A stretch of DNA of 64,000 nt. It comes from Acidobacteriota bacterium. GTDB lineage: Bacteria > Acidobacteriota > Thermoanaerobaculia > Gp7-AA8. Position 1 is the stretch's first letter; each line of letters starts with the position of its first letter. Of this stretch, positions 1 to 9,279 are shown in pieces. The stretch covers positions 560,001 through 624,000 of the forward strand of contig JAJPHC010000013.1 of assembly GCA_021325515.1 (NCBI GenBank). The letters run 5' to 3'. The notes beneath the pieces are model-generated. The model ran no database searches and was not told the origin of the DNA. It was given only the letters and a program-made list of their open reading frames with translations. Both the position numbers and the translations under genes were made by a program.

Positions 1-1983
1 GTCGGCGATCTGATCCTCGAAGTTCAGTTGGCCGATCCCGCGAAGCCGATGTTCCTGCGCATCACGACGCAGAGCCAGACTGCTGCGGTGTCCGCTTCGA
101 TCGAGGCCGCCCCGCAGGCCGCCGATCTGCCGGCCGGACGTGCGATCAAGGCGGAACGCATTGACTACGCACTGGCGTTTCGTCTGCGCCGCCCCTACCT
201 GACCAAAGTCGCGGTGACGAGCCTTCTGCTCATCATCACATTTGCTGTAATCGGCGAGCTCGCTCTTCCCGAGCGACAGACGCTCTTCATGCCGGGCGGC
301 GTGTCGTCGGCGCATTCGCGCGCGCGCGATGTCCGGGATCAGCCGATCGCAAAAAATTGCGGCGCCTGCCATGATCCCTGGAACGGCGTCAACGAGGCGA
401 AATGCAAGTCGTGTCATGGCCGTGCACCGCACGCAGATCGCGAACGAACTCCGCCAGCCTGCACCTACTGCCATGCCGAGCACCGCGCGCAGCCGAAGCT
501 GGCAATGGTTCCCGATCTGAAGTGCACGGCGTGCCACGCGGATCTGATGCGCCACATTGCCGGCAGCGAACCGCCGCGCATTCCGGCGCGCATTACCGGC
601 TTCGGTCTGGAACATCCCGAGTTCAAGCCGATCGCCGATGCCGATTCGCTGCGTTTCAACCATAAGCTGCACCTGCGCAAGACGGGTATCCTCAATGGAC
701 GAGGTCAGCGCGAGATTCTCACGTGCGCACTGTGCCATAAGCTGACTGACACAAGAGGGAGAGTCGATCCTGCGCCATTGCGATTCGCGACGGCGTGTCA
801 GCGCTGTCATACGCTCACGTTCGATCCTCGATTTCCCGATGCCGAAGTGCCGCACGGCGGTGATCCGGGACTGGTGTACGGATACATCGTCACGACCTAT
901 GCCGGAAACCGCGAGATTGCCGGGAAGTCGCCGGAGGAGATCCGGCGCATTCTCACGACGCGTCCGCCGTCCACTGTCGATGAGCGGGCCTTGTTGAATG
1001 CCGAGCAGGTCATCAGGACGAAGTGCCAGCTCTGTCATCAGATCGAGCGCCGCGGGACGCGGCTTGCGGCAGTCGTTCCGATTCTTCCCGGAACGTGGCT
1101 ACAGCGTGCGGCGTTCTCGCACACATCTCATACCAACATGGACTGCGAGACGTGCCACGACCGGGCGCGGAACAGCACGGCAACAGCGGACGTGCTGATT
1201 CCGTTGCAGAGCGCCTGTGTTTCCTGTCATGGACCGAAGTCGGTGAAGATTCCAAGTTCGTGCGTTACATGTCACGTGTATCATGTCCGCTCCAGGCTCT
1301 TGAGAACGCACGCGGCGGTGGGCGGGCTGGGCAGCGCCCCCGCGATGTCACCAACCGGGGATTTGACGGGAATGCTGCAGACAGTACTTCTATACGCGAT
1401 CGTGATCCTGATGCTGGTCGTCCTGATCCCGGTGGCGCTTGCATTATTTACGAGACTGCGTGCGCCGAAAGGGCCAGCGGCCCCGCCGGCACCGCCGGCT
1501 CCGGTGACGCGAGTCCGCGCCGCGCCGTCGCCTGCACCGCCGTCCGGCGCGGATCCGGCCCGGAAACCTCAACCAGCCGCTGCACCCGCTGCGGTTCCAA
1601 CAGCGGATTCGACGCGGCTCATTGACGTTCCTCCCGAACCATCAGCACCCGCCGGTCCGGAGGCCACGGCGATGGTGGAGTGGTATGGCATGCTGACCTG
1701 CACGTCGGGGCCGCTCGAGGGACAGCGGTTCATCGTTGAAGAAGAAGGCCTCTGGATAGGGCGCGATCCTCAATTCGCACAAATCGTCATCAATGACTCA
1801 CGAATCTCCAAGAGGCATGTGCGAATCGTCCCGCGCAACGGGAAGGTCCATGCCATCGATGTAGAATCCACCAACGGAACGTTCATTGACCAGGTCGGTG
1901 AGAGAATCACCGACGTCCAGCTGAAAAAGGGCAACACGATCATCCTGGCCGACAACGCGGCTTCATTCCTCTATCAATTGTGA
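1..1983 (+). CDS. Membrane-anchored ten-heme c-type cytochrome with C-terminal FHA domain (5'-partial)
   Basis: The frame is open to the left edge of the window, so the true start lies upstream; TTG at 28 is only the first start-like codon inside. Seen: a hydrophobic segment around residues 58-80 (numbered from 28), ten CxxCH haem-binding motifs between about residues 111 and 420 (CGACH, CKSCH, CTYCH, CTACH, CALCH, CQRCH, CQLCH, CETCH, CVSCH, CVTCH), a second membrane helix near 453-475, a Pro/Ala-rich linker, and an FHA domain in about the last 95 residues with GRDP, SRISKRH and STNGTF signatures. Implied topology: haems in the periplasm, phosphothreonine-reading FHA domain in the cytoplasm. 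It heads a run of redox genes, with the next start 6 bp downstream. The haem and FHA calls are secure; its redox partner and any kinase link are inference. Confidence 0.85.
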   Translation, partial: VGDLILEVQLADPAKPMFLRITTQSQTAAVSASIEAAPQAADLPAGRAIKAERIDYALAFRLRRPYLTKVAVTSLLLIITFAVIGELALPERQTLFMPGGVSSAHSRARDVRDQPIAKNCGACHDPWNGVNEAKCKSCHGRAPHADRERTPPACTYCHAEHRAQPKLAMVPDLKCTACHADLMRHIAGSEPPRIPARITGFGLEHPEFKPIADADSLRFNHKLHLRKTGILNGRGQREILTCALCHKLTDTRGRVDPAPLRFATACQRCHTLTFDPRFPDAEVPHGGDPGLVYGYIVTTYAGNREIAGKSPEEIRRILTTRPPSTVDERALLNAEQVIRTKCQLCHQIERRGTRLAAVVPILPGTWLQRAAFSHTSHTNMDCETCHDRARNSTATADVLIPLQSACVSCHGPKSVKIPSSCVTCHVYHVRSRLLRTHAAVGGLGSAPAMSPTGDLTGMLQTVLLYAIVILMLVVLIPVALALFTRLRAPKGPAAPPAPPAPVTRVRAAPSPAPPSGADPARKPQPAAAPAAVPTADSTRLIDVPPEPSAPAGPEATAMVEWYGMLTCTSGPLEGQRFIVEEEGLWIGRDPQFAQIVINDSRISKRHVRIVPRNGKVHAIDVESTNGTFIDQVGERITDVQLKKGNTIILADNAASFLYQL

Positions 1984-1989
1984 GGTTTC

Positions 1990-3702
1990 ATGAAAGCGTT
2001 TGTGCTCGCGCTCAGTGTTGTAGCGGCAGTTTCGTCGTTTGCACAGGAAGACCCTGCGCCCGATGCCTCTTCATGCCTGCTGGCGCCGTCCCTGCCCGAT
2101 ACGTGCAGTGAGGGCTCCATCGGCAATGCCCCTCCGGCATCCTTTTCTTCACTGTCGGCGAGCGAGACGAACGCGATCGTTACCGCGGCGGCGCAGTCTC
2201 TGTCCTCCGCTCCGATGACGATTGCAGTCGTCGACCGCGGAGGGCGAGTGCTCGCTCTGTTCCGCCAGACGGGCGCCGGCTCTGCCAATGACGACACCGC
2301 CGTCGGCGTGGCCCGCACTGCCGCGTTCTTCAGTCACAATCAGGCGCCACTCTCCTCTCGTACAGTACGCTTCATCAGCGGTATTCATTTTCCGCCGGGC
2401 GTCGTCAACGCACCCAACGCCGCGCTTTATGGAATCGAGAACACCAATCGCGGCTGTGACCTCAATGTGACGTTCAATACGAACAAGTGCACCCCTCCGG
2501 CAACGTCGGTGAAGGGTGGTCCTTGTGCACCCGGGAATACATCCGGATGCGGGCCGGGGATCGTGACCGGCAAACTCGATCAGCAAGACAGCGATTCGAG
2601 CTCCGTGCTCGCGGGAGGTATCCCTCTCTATCGCATTCCGGCGGAAGGACTGAAACGCGCCAGGGAAGGCATCGTCACCGGCGGACAGTTGGTGGGAGGC
2701 ATCGGCGTCGTCGGGGCCGGCGGCGATTCGGATCAACTCGACGAATATGCCGCGGTCATGGGTGCGTTCGGCTCGGAGGCAACAGGAATCGTCCCCGTAC
2801 CCGCCTACCCTCTCCCGGAACCCGGGAATGTGTTCATCGACGGCATCCGCCTTCCATTCCTTGGTCCCGATCAGCGTTTGAAGTTCAACGACGACGGCCT
2901 GCCGGTCGGTCTGCAGCCGCCGCCGAGCGTTCCGACCCCGGCATCCACCGTTGCGGGATCCTACGTGATCGGACCGAATGCAGGCGGTTGTGCGGCGAAC
3001 GGATATCTGGCCGGCCCTGTCGCGGGCTCGAAGCTTTCGGCCGCCGACGTCGACGCGATCGTGCAGCGGGCCATTGCCGCTTCGAAACGGACGCGCGGTG
3101 CAATCCGGCTTCCTCTCAACAGCTATGCGCGCATGACCATTGCGGTATCCGACCTGGACGGCACGCTGCTGGCGATCTACCGTATGCCCGATACGACCGT
3201 CTTCTCGACGGACGTCGCCGTGGCGAAATCGCGCAATGTCGTCTACTTCAGCACGACGACCATCGATTTGCCCGGAATTCCTGCGGGAACCGCGGTGACC
3301 AATCGCACCATCGGATTCGGCGCGCAGCCGCTGTTTCCGCCCGGCATCGATTCCCGCGCTTTCAAGGTGCGCCAGGGACCTTTCTATCCTCTCTTCGTGA
3401 AGGATCTAACCAATCCCTGCACCCAGGGATCGCAATTGACGAATCCGAATCAGAATGGAATCGTTTTCTTCCCCGGCGCAACTCCTCTCTATCGAAACGG
3501 AACCCTCGCCGGGGGCCTCGGCATCAGCGGCGACGGCGTCGAGCAGGACGATTATGTGACCGTGCTTGCTGCCGGCGATCTGCTGCCGAAACCGCAGTCA
3601 TGGGCTGACCGCATCTTCATCGATCACGTGCGTCTCCCCATGTTCAAGTTCCCCCGCCATCCGGAAGGTGTCACCGAATGCGGAGGAACATCGTGCGATT
3701 GA
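1990..3702 (+). CDS. Secreted protein with two GlcG/HbpS-like (DUF336) domains
   Basis: 570 residues starting with a signal peptide (hydrophobic core about residues 3-17, cleavage near SSFAQ). Two related halves, about residues 50-260 and 340-560, each carry the family's hallmark: a strand ending in (T)IAVVD or TIAVSDLDG followed by LLAIYR/VLALFR, an alanine-rich helix, and later GGIPLYR or GATPLYR plus a glycine-rich GGLGISGDG/GGIGVVGAGG segment. GlcG/HbpS proteins bind haem or small ligands, and a secreted streptomycete member senses haem. Cys residues occur but no CxxCH. Its position between multiheme cytochrome and porin genes suggests a haem- or redox-related periplasmic role. This is inference; substrate unknown. 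Its last 25 bp overlap the next gene. Confidence 0.7.
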   Translation: MKAFVLALSVVAAVSSFAQEDPAPDASSCLLAPSLPDTCSEGSIGNAPPASFSSLSASETNAIVTAAAQSLSSAPMTIAVVDRGGRVLALFRQTGAGSANDDTAVGVARTAAFFSHNQAPLSSRTVRFISGIHFPPGVVNAPNAALYGIENTNRGCDLNVTFNTNKCTPPATSVKGGPCAPGNTSGCGPGIVTGKLDQQDSDSSSVLAGGIPLYRIPAEGLKRAREGIVTGGQLVGGIGVVGAGGDSDQLDEYAAVMGAFGSEATGIVPVPAYPLPEPGNVFIDGIRLPFLGPDQRLKFNDDGLPVGLQPPPSVPTPASTVAGSYVIGPNAGGCAANGYLAGPVAGSKLSAADVDAIVQRAIAASKRTRGAIRLPLNSYARMTIAVSDLDGTLLAIYRMPDTTVFSTDVAVAKSRNVVYFSTTTIDLPGIPAGTAVTNRTIGFGAQPLFPPGIDSRAFKVRQGPFYPLFVKDLTNPCTQGSQLTNPNQNGIVFFPGATPLYRNGTLAGGLGISGDGVEQDDYVTVLAAGDLLPKPQSWADRIFIDHVRLPMFKFPRHPEGVTECGGTSCD

Positions 3703-5663
3703 ATATCGGGCGTTTCACCGGCGCGCTTCTACTTTCTCTCTGCCTGCAGCTCCGCGCGCAGGAGATTCACATCAACGGCGATCAACCATTGTTTGCAGCA
3801 GGAATCCCCTTCACGATTGCCGGAACAACGACCGCGCCACCGGGGACGCCGGTCAGCGTCACGATCGAGTCACAATCCGCGTCGGGCACTGTGGAAGCCG
3901 GCGGCAAATGGTTGGTGAGCTGGACTGCCCCGCTGGAGACCGGAACGTACTCGGCCGTTGTGACGGTCGGTCAGGCAACGGCCGAGCAGCTCGTACGGGT
4001 CCAATTGCCCGGTTTTCTGCAGCGCCAGTGGCCGGTCGAGCCTCCCATCATCTATGGATCGCTTCCCAATCTGAGCGAGGACTTCCTCGCAATGACCGAT
4101 CGCTGGCGCATTACGCCGCCTCCTTATGAGCTCGACGAGCACTCGCGCGGAAAGCTGGATCCCTACAATCAAAATCTCTATAAGGGCGACTTTCCGTTCC
4201 GAGGCCCGGACACGTTCCTTTCGCTCACGGGCGTGTCCGACACTCTGTTCGAATCGCGCACGCTGCCAACGCCTTCCGGCGTGAGCGCGCACAAGCCGGA
4301 GAGCATTCATTTCTTCGGAAAGGACGAGCAGAGCACGATCCTTCAGACGTTCATCGTTTCGGCGGATCTCTTCCAGGGAGACACTGCATTCCAGCCGGTC
4401 CGGCAGCGGTTGAAGATTTCGCTGATCGCGAACTACAACCACCAGCGCGTCGCGGAAAACGCAATCGTGAAGCCGGATGTGCGGCGCGGCACGACTCGCG
4501 ACGATGCCTACCTCTCGGTCCAGGAGCTTTTTTATGAGCGCAAGCTGCGCGACCTCTCGCCCAACTTCGACTTCCTGTCGATACGGGCCGGCTCGCAGCC
4601 GTTCAGCAGCGACTTCCGCGGCTTCATTTTCACCGACACGAATCTTGGAGTCCGGCTCTTCGGCAACAAGGCATCCAACCGCTATCAGTACAACGTCGCG
4701 ATTTTCGATCGCCGCGAAAAGGAAACCAACAGCGGACTCAATACGAACTTCGAGCGGCGCGGCCAGCAGGTTGGAGTTGCCAACCTGTACATGCAGGACT
4801 TTTTCCGGCGCGGGTATACGCAGGAATTCAGCATTCACGTGCTGCATGACGCTGCGGACGTCAAGTACGACCGCAACGGCGGGCTCGTACGGCCGGCGCC
4901 CATCGGTGTTTTTCAGCCGCATAGCATCAACGCCGTTTATCTGGGCGAAGCGGGGCTCGGGCACTTCGGCCGGATCAATGTCGATCAGGCCCTTTATTAC
5001 GTCACCGGACGCGATTCGCTGAATCCTCTCGCCGGTTACGATCCGAAGCTGGACCGGAACAACCGCGTGCGGATCGGCGCCGGAATGGCCGCGCTCGAGC
5101 TCTCCTACGACCACGACTGGTACCGGCCGCGGATCGGCTTCTTTTATGCGAGCGGAGACAAGTCTCCTCGCGATCGCAATGCCAGCGGCTTCGACGCGAT
5201 CTTCGAGGCGCCGGCCTTTGCCGGCGGCGGCTTCAGTTTCTTCAACCGGCTGGGTATCAGGCTGGCCGGGAGCGGCGTATCACTCGTCGAACGGGGCAGC
5301 CTGCTCAATGATCTCCGCACGAGCAAGGACGAAGGGCAGCCCAATTTCGTCAATCCCGGGACGCGTCTCGTGACTGCCGGAGTCGATATCGACGTCACGC
5401 CGCGCCTCAAGGCCCTCTTCAACGCGAACTACATCAGTCTCGATACCGCGAAGCCAATCGAAGCGCTGCTGTTTCAGGGCAACATTCACCGCTCGCTCGG
5501 CACCGATCTCTCCATCGGGCTGCGTTACCGGCCGTTCCTCAATCAAAACATAGTGATTGTGGGCGGAACGGCGGCATTTCTTCCGGGGCGTGGATTCGAA
5601 GACATTTACGAAAGCAAGCGCACGCTCTATCACGCATTCAGCAATATTGTCCTGACGTTCTGA
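3678..5663 (+). CDS. Outer-membrane beta-barrel protein with N-terminal Ig-like domain
   Basis: 661 residues. A signal peptide (residues about 10-28, ending LRAQE) is followed by an Ig-like beta-sandwich (about 30-110, GTPVSVTIESQ then TYSAVVTVG), then about 500 residues of alternating polar/hydrophobic strands rich in Tyr, Phe, Arg and Gly, closing with a C-terminal Phe (NIVLTF), the usual outer-membrane barrel insertion signature. No haem motifs. The ATG at 3678 lies inside the previous gene; a GTG at 3693 in the same frame would also leave the signal peptide intact. It sits directly between a secreted DUF336 protein and a ten-heme cytochrome, the arrangement expected for the sheath of a porin-cytochrome conduit. 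I do not recognise a named family, so the barrel call rests on composition and ends. Confidence 0.65.
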   Translation: MRRNIVRLNIGRFTGALLLSLCLQLRAQEIHINGDQPLFAAGIPFTIAGTTTAPPGTPVSVTIESQSASGTVEAGGKWLVSWTAPLETGTYSAVVTVGQATAEQLVRVQLPGFLQRQWPVEPPIIYGSLPNLSEDFLAMTDRWRITPPPYELDEHSRGKLDPYNQNLYKGDFPFRGPDTFLSLTGVSDTLFESRTLPTPSGVSAHKPESIHFFGKDEQSTILQTFIVSADLFQGDTAFQPVRQRLKISLIANYNHQRVAENAIVKPDVRRGTTRDDAYLSVQELFYERKLRDLSPNFDFLSIRAGSQPFSSDFRGFIFTDTNLGVRLFGNKASNRYQYNVAIFDRREKETNSGLNTNFERRGQQVGVANLYMQDFFRRGYTQEFSIHVLHDAADVKYDRNGGLVRPAPIGVFQPHSINAVYLGEAGLGHFGRINVDQALYYVTGRDSLNPLAGYDPKLDRNNRVRIGAGMAALELSYDHDWYRPRIGFFYASGDKSPRDRNASGFDAIFEAPAFAGGGFSFFNRLGIRLAGSGVSLVERGSLLNDLRTSKDEGQPNFVNPGTRLVTAGVDIDVTPRLKALFNANYISLDTAKPIEALLFQGNIHRSLGTDLSIGLRYRPFLNQNIVIVGGTAAFLPGRGFEDIYESKRTLYHAFSNIVLTF

Positions 5664-5664
5664 G

Positions 5665-8600
5665 GTGACGATGCGAATTCGGACCGTCGTCGTACTAGCG
5701 ATTGCCACCCTGATTCCGGGCGCGCCACCGGATGCCGAGGTCTCGCGCCCGCGGATTGTGAATCAGACGAGGAACGAGGCCGATGCGAAGAGTGCCGGCT
5801 GCATCAAGTGCCACGCCGGTATCGAGCCGATGCATCCTTCGGCGGCGGTACGCATTGGTTGTGTCGATTGTCATGGCGGCGATGCCGGCGCCACGACCAA
5901 AGAGGCGGCGCACATCCGGCCGCGCCATCCCGAAATCTGGAAAACATCGGCCAATCCGCCGCAGTCCTATACGGCATTACTGGACGAATCATACGAGTTC
6001 GTGAAGTTCGTCAACCCCGGCGATCTCCGGGTTGCGCCGGAGACGTGCGGTGGCTGTCACGTCAAACAGGTCAATGCCGTTCCGCGCAGCACGATGACGA
6101 CGACGGCCGTCTTCTGGGCAGCCGCCGGGTACGCCAACGGCATTCTTCCCTTCAAGACCGCCATACTCGGTGAGAGCTACGATCGCGATGGCAAAGCCCG
6201 CGCGATCAAGCCCGCGTATCCCCCCACTCCGCGCCAGGTGGCTAACGGAGCGCTGCAGCAACTCCTCCCGCTTCCGCGCTGGGAGATCATTCAGCCCGGC
6301 GAATACTTCCGTGCATTCGAGCGCGGAGGCATTGCCCAGGGCTCGATGCCTCCCGAGATCGGGAATCCGAACCCGGGAGAAGAAGCCGGCCGGCCGGATA
6401 TCAAGCTGGGGAACCGCGGACGGGGAACCGGGCTGCGCATCAGCCCGGCGATCATCAATCTTCACAAGACCCGTCTCAATGATCCGCACCTCTCGTTCCT
6501 CGGTACCAACGATCACCCTGGCGACTATCGCTCCAGCGGCTGTTCGGCCTGTCACGTCGTCTACGCAAACGATCGCGATCCACTGCATTCCGGCGACTAC
6601 GCGCGATTCGGCAACACAGGCCTGACGCAGACTGCCGACAAGACGATTCCGAAGGGCGAAAAGGGCCACCCGATCGTTCATCAGTTCACGCGTGCCGTTC
6701 CCACCAGCCAGTGCATGAGCTGTCACATGCACCAGCCCAATTCCTTCGTCAACACCTACCTCGGTTACACGATGTGGGACTACGAGACGGACGGAAGGCT
6801 GCTGTGGCCGGAAAAACAGCGCTATCCGACGGAGCAGGAGAAACGCGCTTCACTGGAGCACAATCCGGAAGGTGCGGCTGTTCGCGGATTGTGGACAGAT
6901 TCGAACTTTCTCGAGAATGTGTCTTCGCTCAACGCGAAGGCCTCGAACACTCAGTTCGCGGACTATCACGGTCATGGCTGGAACTTCATGGCCGTCTACA
7001 AGCGTGACCGCAAGGGGAATCTCCTCGATGCCGCGGGCAACAAGGTGCCGTTTGACGACCCGCAGAAATTCAAGAGAGCCGTCCACCTGCAGGATATTCA
7101 CCTGGAGAAGGGGATGCACTGCGCCGATTGTCATTTCTCACAGGACGAACATGGCGATGGGCAGTTGTATGGCGAGTACGGCAACAATATCGAGATCGAG
7201 TGCCAGGACTGCCACGGCAATACCGACCGCTATACGAACCTGCACACCAGCGGTCCTTCCGCGCCGGAAGGAGGAACGGATCTCACCATGGGGACTACGC
7301 CGTTCGGGCGGCGCCGTTTTGCGTGGATCGATGGACGGCTCTACCAGCGCTCGATGCTCACGCCCGATCTGCAATGGGAGGTGGTTCAGGTCAAGGACTC
7401 CGTTACGCCGGGCAATCCTCATTACAACGAGAAATCGGCGTATGCCAAGACGATTCAGCGCGACGGCTCGACGTGGGGCGTCCCTGGCGATGAGATGAAG
7501 CGCGCGCATTCCGACGCGAAGATGACCTGCTATGCGTGCCACACGTCCTGGATGACGTCATGTTCCGGTTGTCATCTGCCGCAGGAGGCCAATTCGAAGT
7601 CCGCCATGCATCATTACGAAGGCTCGACGACCCGCAACTATGCGTCGTATAACCCGCAGGTCATCCGCACCGATGCGTTCATGATCGGTGTCAATGGCAC
7701 GACGAAAGGCCACAAGATCGCGCCGGTCCGTTCCTCCAGCGCGCTCGTCATCAGTTCCACGAATGCTCTGCGCGACCGGATCTATATCCAGCAGCCGCCG
7801 ATCAGTGCTCCGGGGTACAGTTCACAGGCATTCAATCCCCATGTGCCGCACACGGTACGGTCGACGGAGACACAGGGCTGCGGCAGTTGTCACGTCACGA
7901 AGGACAATGACAACAATGCCTGGCTCGCGCAGGTGCTGCTGCAGGGTACGAACTTCGTGAATTTCATCGGCCGCTATGCGTACGTGGCAGAAGGAAAACA
8001 TGGGGTCGAGGCTGTCGAAGTGACGGGCTGGGACGAGCCTCAGGCCGTGATCGGCTCGACGCTGCAGCAGATCGTCTATCCCGACGACTACAAAAAGCAC
8101 CTGGACGGCAAACTCGAGCTGAAGACGGCACAGCATCATCACGGAAATGCTCTCAGTGTTCAGATGCGGGGTGAGTATCTCTTTACGGCGAACGGTGAAG
8201 AGGGCTTCATCGTCTATGACATCGCGAATGTCGATAACAAGGACTATTCGGAACGGATCAGTACCGCGCCGGTTTCGCCGCGCGGGCAGCGTACGTATGT
8301 GAAGACGCGCGACGCGGCGGCCGTCGCGCTGCCGACGACGATGCCGATGGCGCCGAATCGCCGGACGCAGGCCATCCCCGAGAATCAGGAGCAGCCGATT
8401 CACCCGCTCTATCGCTACGCGTACATCGCCGATCGCGAAGAGGGGCTGGTCCTGGTCGATGTCAGTACGCTGACGGACGGCAATCCGTCGAACAATTTCC
8501 TGAAGCGGGATGTCGTTTTCAATCCCGGCGGACGGTTGAAGGGCGCTCGGGCGATCGCCGTTGCAGGCCGCTGGGTGTTCATCGGGTGCGATCAGGGATT

Positions 8601-9279
8601 GGTTGTGGTCGACGTGGACAAACCGCTGGAGCCGAAGATCGTCGCCGCCATCGACAGCATTCAGCAGCCGACCTCGATCGCGGTTCAGTTCCGCTACGCG
8701 TTCGTCACCGACAGGAACGGGCTGCATTCCGTCGACATCACCGACCCGCTGCATCCGGCCGTCGTGGCGTCCCTGCCGTTGAACGACGCGCGCAGCGTCT
8801 ATGTCGCGCGGACGTATGCCTACATTGCCGCCGGCGCTCGCGGCATGGTCATCGCCGACATCGAGAAGCCGGAACACCCGTTTGTCGACCAGTCCTTCGA
8901 TGCGAACGGGGAATTGAAAGATACGACCGACATCAAAGTCGCGTCGACCAATGCCAGCGCTTTCGCCTATGTCGCTGATGGCAAGTACGGGTTCAAGGTC
9001 GTTCAGCTGACATCGCCCGAATGGCTGCCGGAATACGCGGGATTCAGTCCGCGCCCGGTGCCGCACCTGATCGCGAAACGTCAGACGGAAGGGCCGGCGC
9101 TGGCCGTCTCCAAGGGACTCGATCGCGATCGGGCGGTCGATGAGAGCGGCAACCAGGTCTCGATCTTCAACCGCATCGGCGCACGGCCCATGACGCTGCA
9201 GGAGATGCAGCGCCTCTATTTACGTGACCAGAAGCTCTACACCGTCAGTGAGACTCCGACGACACCCCCGACGAGGTGA
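5665..9279 (+). CDS. Ten-heme cytochrome c fused to C-terminal LVIVD repeats
   Basis: The ATG at 5671 (MRIRTVVVLAIATLIPG) is an alternative to the one at 5665; either gives a signal peptide. Ten CxxCH motifs lie between about residues 46 and 745: CIKCH, CVDCH, CGGCH, CSACH, CMSCH, CADCH, CQDCH, CYACH, CSGCH, CGSCH. From about residue 770 to 1120 the protein switches to haem-free repeats of the LVIVD type, with units such as YAYIADREEGLVLVDVS, YAFVTDRNGLHSVDITDP and YAYIAAGARGMVIADIEKP, which usually fold as a beta-propeller exposed at the surface. A periplasmic or extracellular electron carrier is likely. It overlaps the next gene by 4 bp (GTGA) and follows the barrel gene by 1 bp, so the three are probably co-translated. 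Electron donor or acceptor cannot be read from sequence. Confidence 0.85.
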   Translation: MTMRIRTVVVLAIATLIPGAPPDAEVSRPRIVNQTRNEADAKSAGCIKCHAGIEPMHPSAAVRIGCVDCHGGDAGATTKEAAHIRPRHPEIWKTSANPPQSYTALLDESYEFVKFVNPGDLRVAPETCGGCHVKQVNAVPRSTMTTTAVFWAAAGYANGILPFKTAILGESYDRDGKARAIKPAYPPTPRQVANGALQQLLPLPRWEIIQPGEYFRAFERGGIAQGSMPPEIGNPNPGEEAGRPDIKLGNRGRGTGLRISPAIINLHKTRLNDPHLSFLGTNDHPGDYRSSGCSACHVVYANDRDPLHSGDYARFGNTGLTQTADKTIPKGEKGHPIVHQFTRAVPTSQCMSCHMHQPNSFVNTYLGYTMWDYETDGRLLWPEKQRYPTEQEKRASLEHNPEGAAVRGLWTDSNFLENVSSLNAKASNTQFADYHGHGWNFMAVYKRDRKGNLLDAAGNKVPFDDPQKFKRAVHLQDIHLEKGMHCADCHFSQDEHGDGQLYGEYGNNIEIECQDCHGNTDRYTNLHTSGPSAPEGGTDLTMGTTPFGRRRFAWIDGRLYQRSMLTPDLQWEVVQVKDSVTPGNPHYNEKSAYAKTIQRDGSTWGVPGDEMKRAHSDAKMTCYACHTSWMTSCSGCHLPQEANSKSAMHHYEGSTTRNYASYNPQVIRTDAFMIGVNGTTKGHKIAPVRSSSALVISSTNALRDRIYIQQPPISAPGYSSQAFNPHVPHTVRSTETQGCGSCHVTKDNDNNAWLAQVLLQGTNFVNFIGRYAYVAEGKHGVEAVEVTGWDEPQAVIGSTLQQIVYPDDYKKHLDGKLELKTAQHHHGNALSVQMRGEYLFTANGEEGFIVYDIANVDNKDYSERISTAPVSPRGQRTYVKTRDAAAVALPTTMPMAPNRRTQAIPENQEQPIHPLYRYAYIADREEGLVLVDVSTLTDGNPSNNFLKRDVVFNPGGRLKGARAIAVAGRWVFIGCDQGLVVVDVDKPLEPKIVAAIDSIQQPTSIAVQFRYAFVTDRNGLHSVDITDPLHPAVVASLPLNDARSVYVARTYAYIAAGARGMVIADIEKPEHPFVDQSFDANGELKDTTDIKVASTNASAFAYVADGKYGFKVVQLTSPEWLPEYAGFSPRPVPHLIAKRQTEGPALAVSKGLDRDRAVDESGNQVSIFNRIGARPMTLQEMQRLYLRDQKLYTVSETPTTPPTR

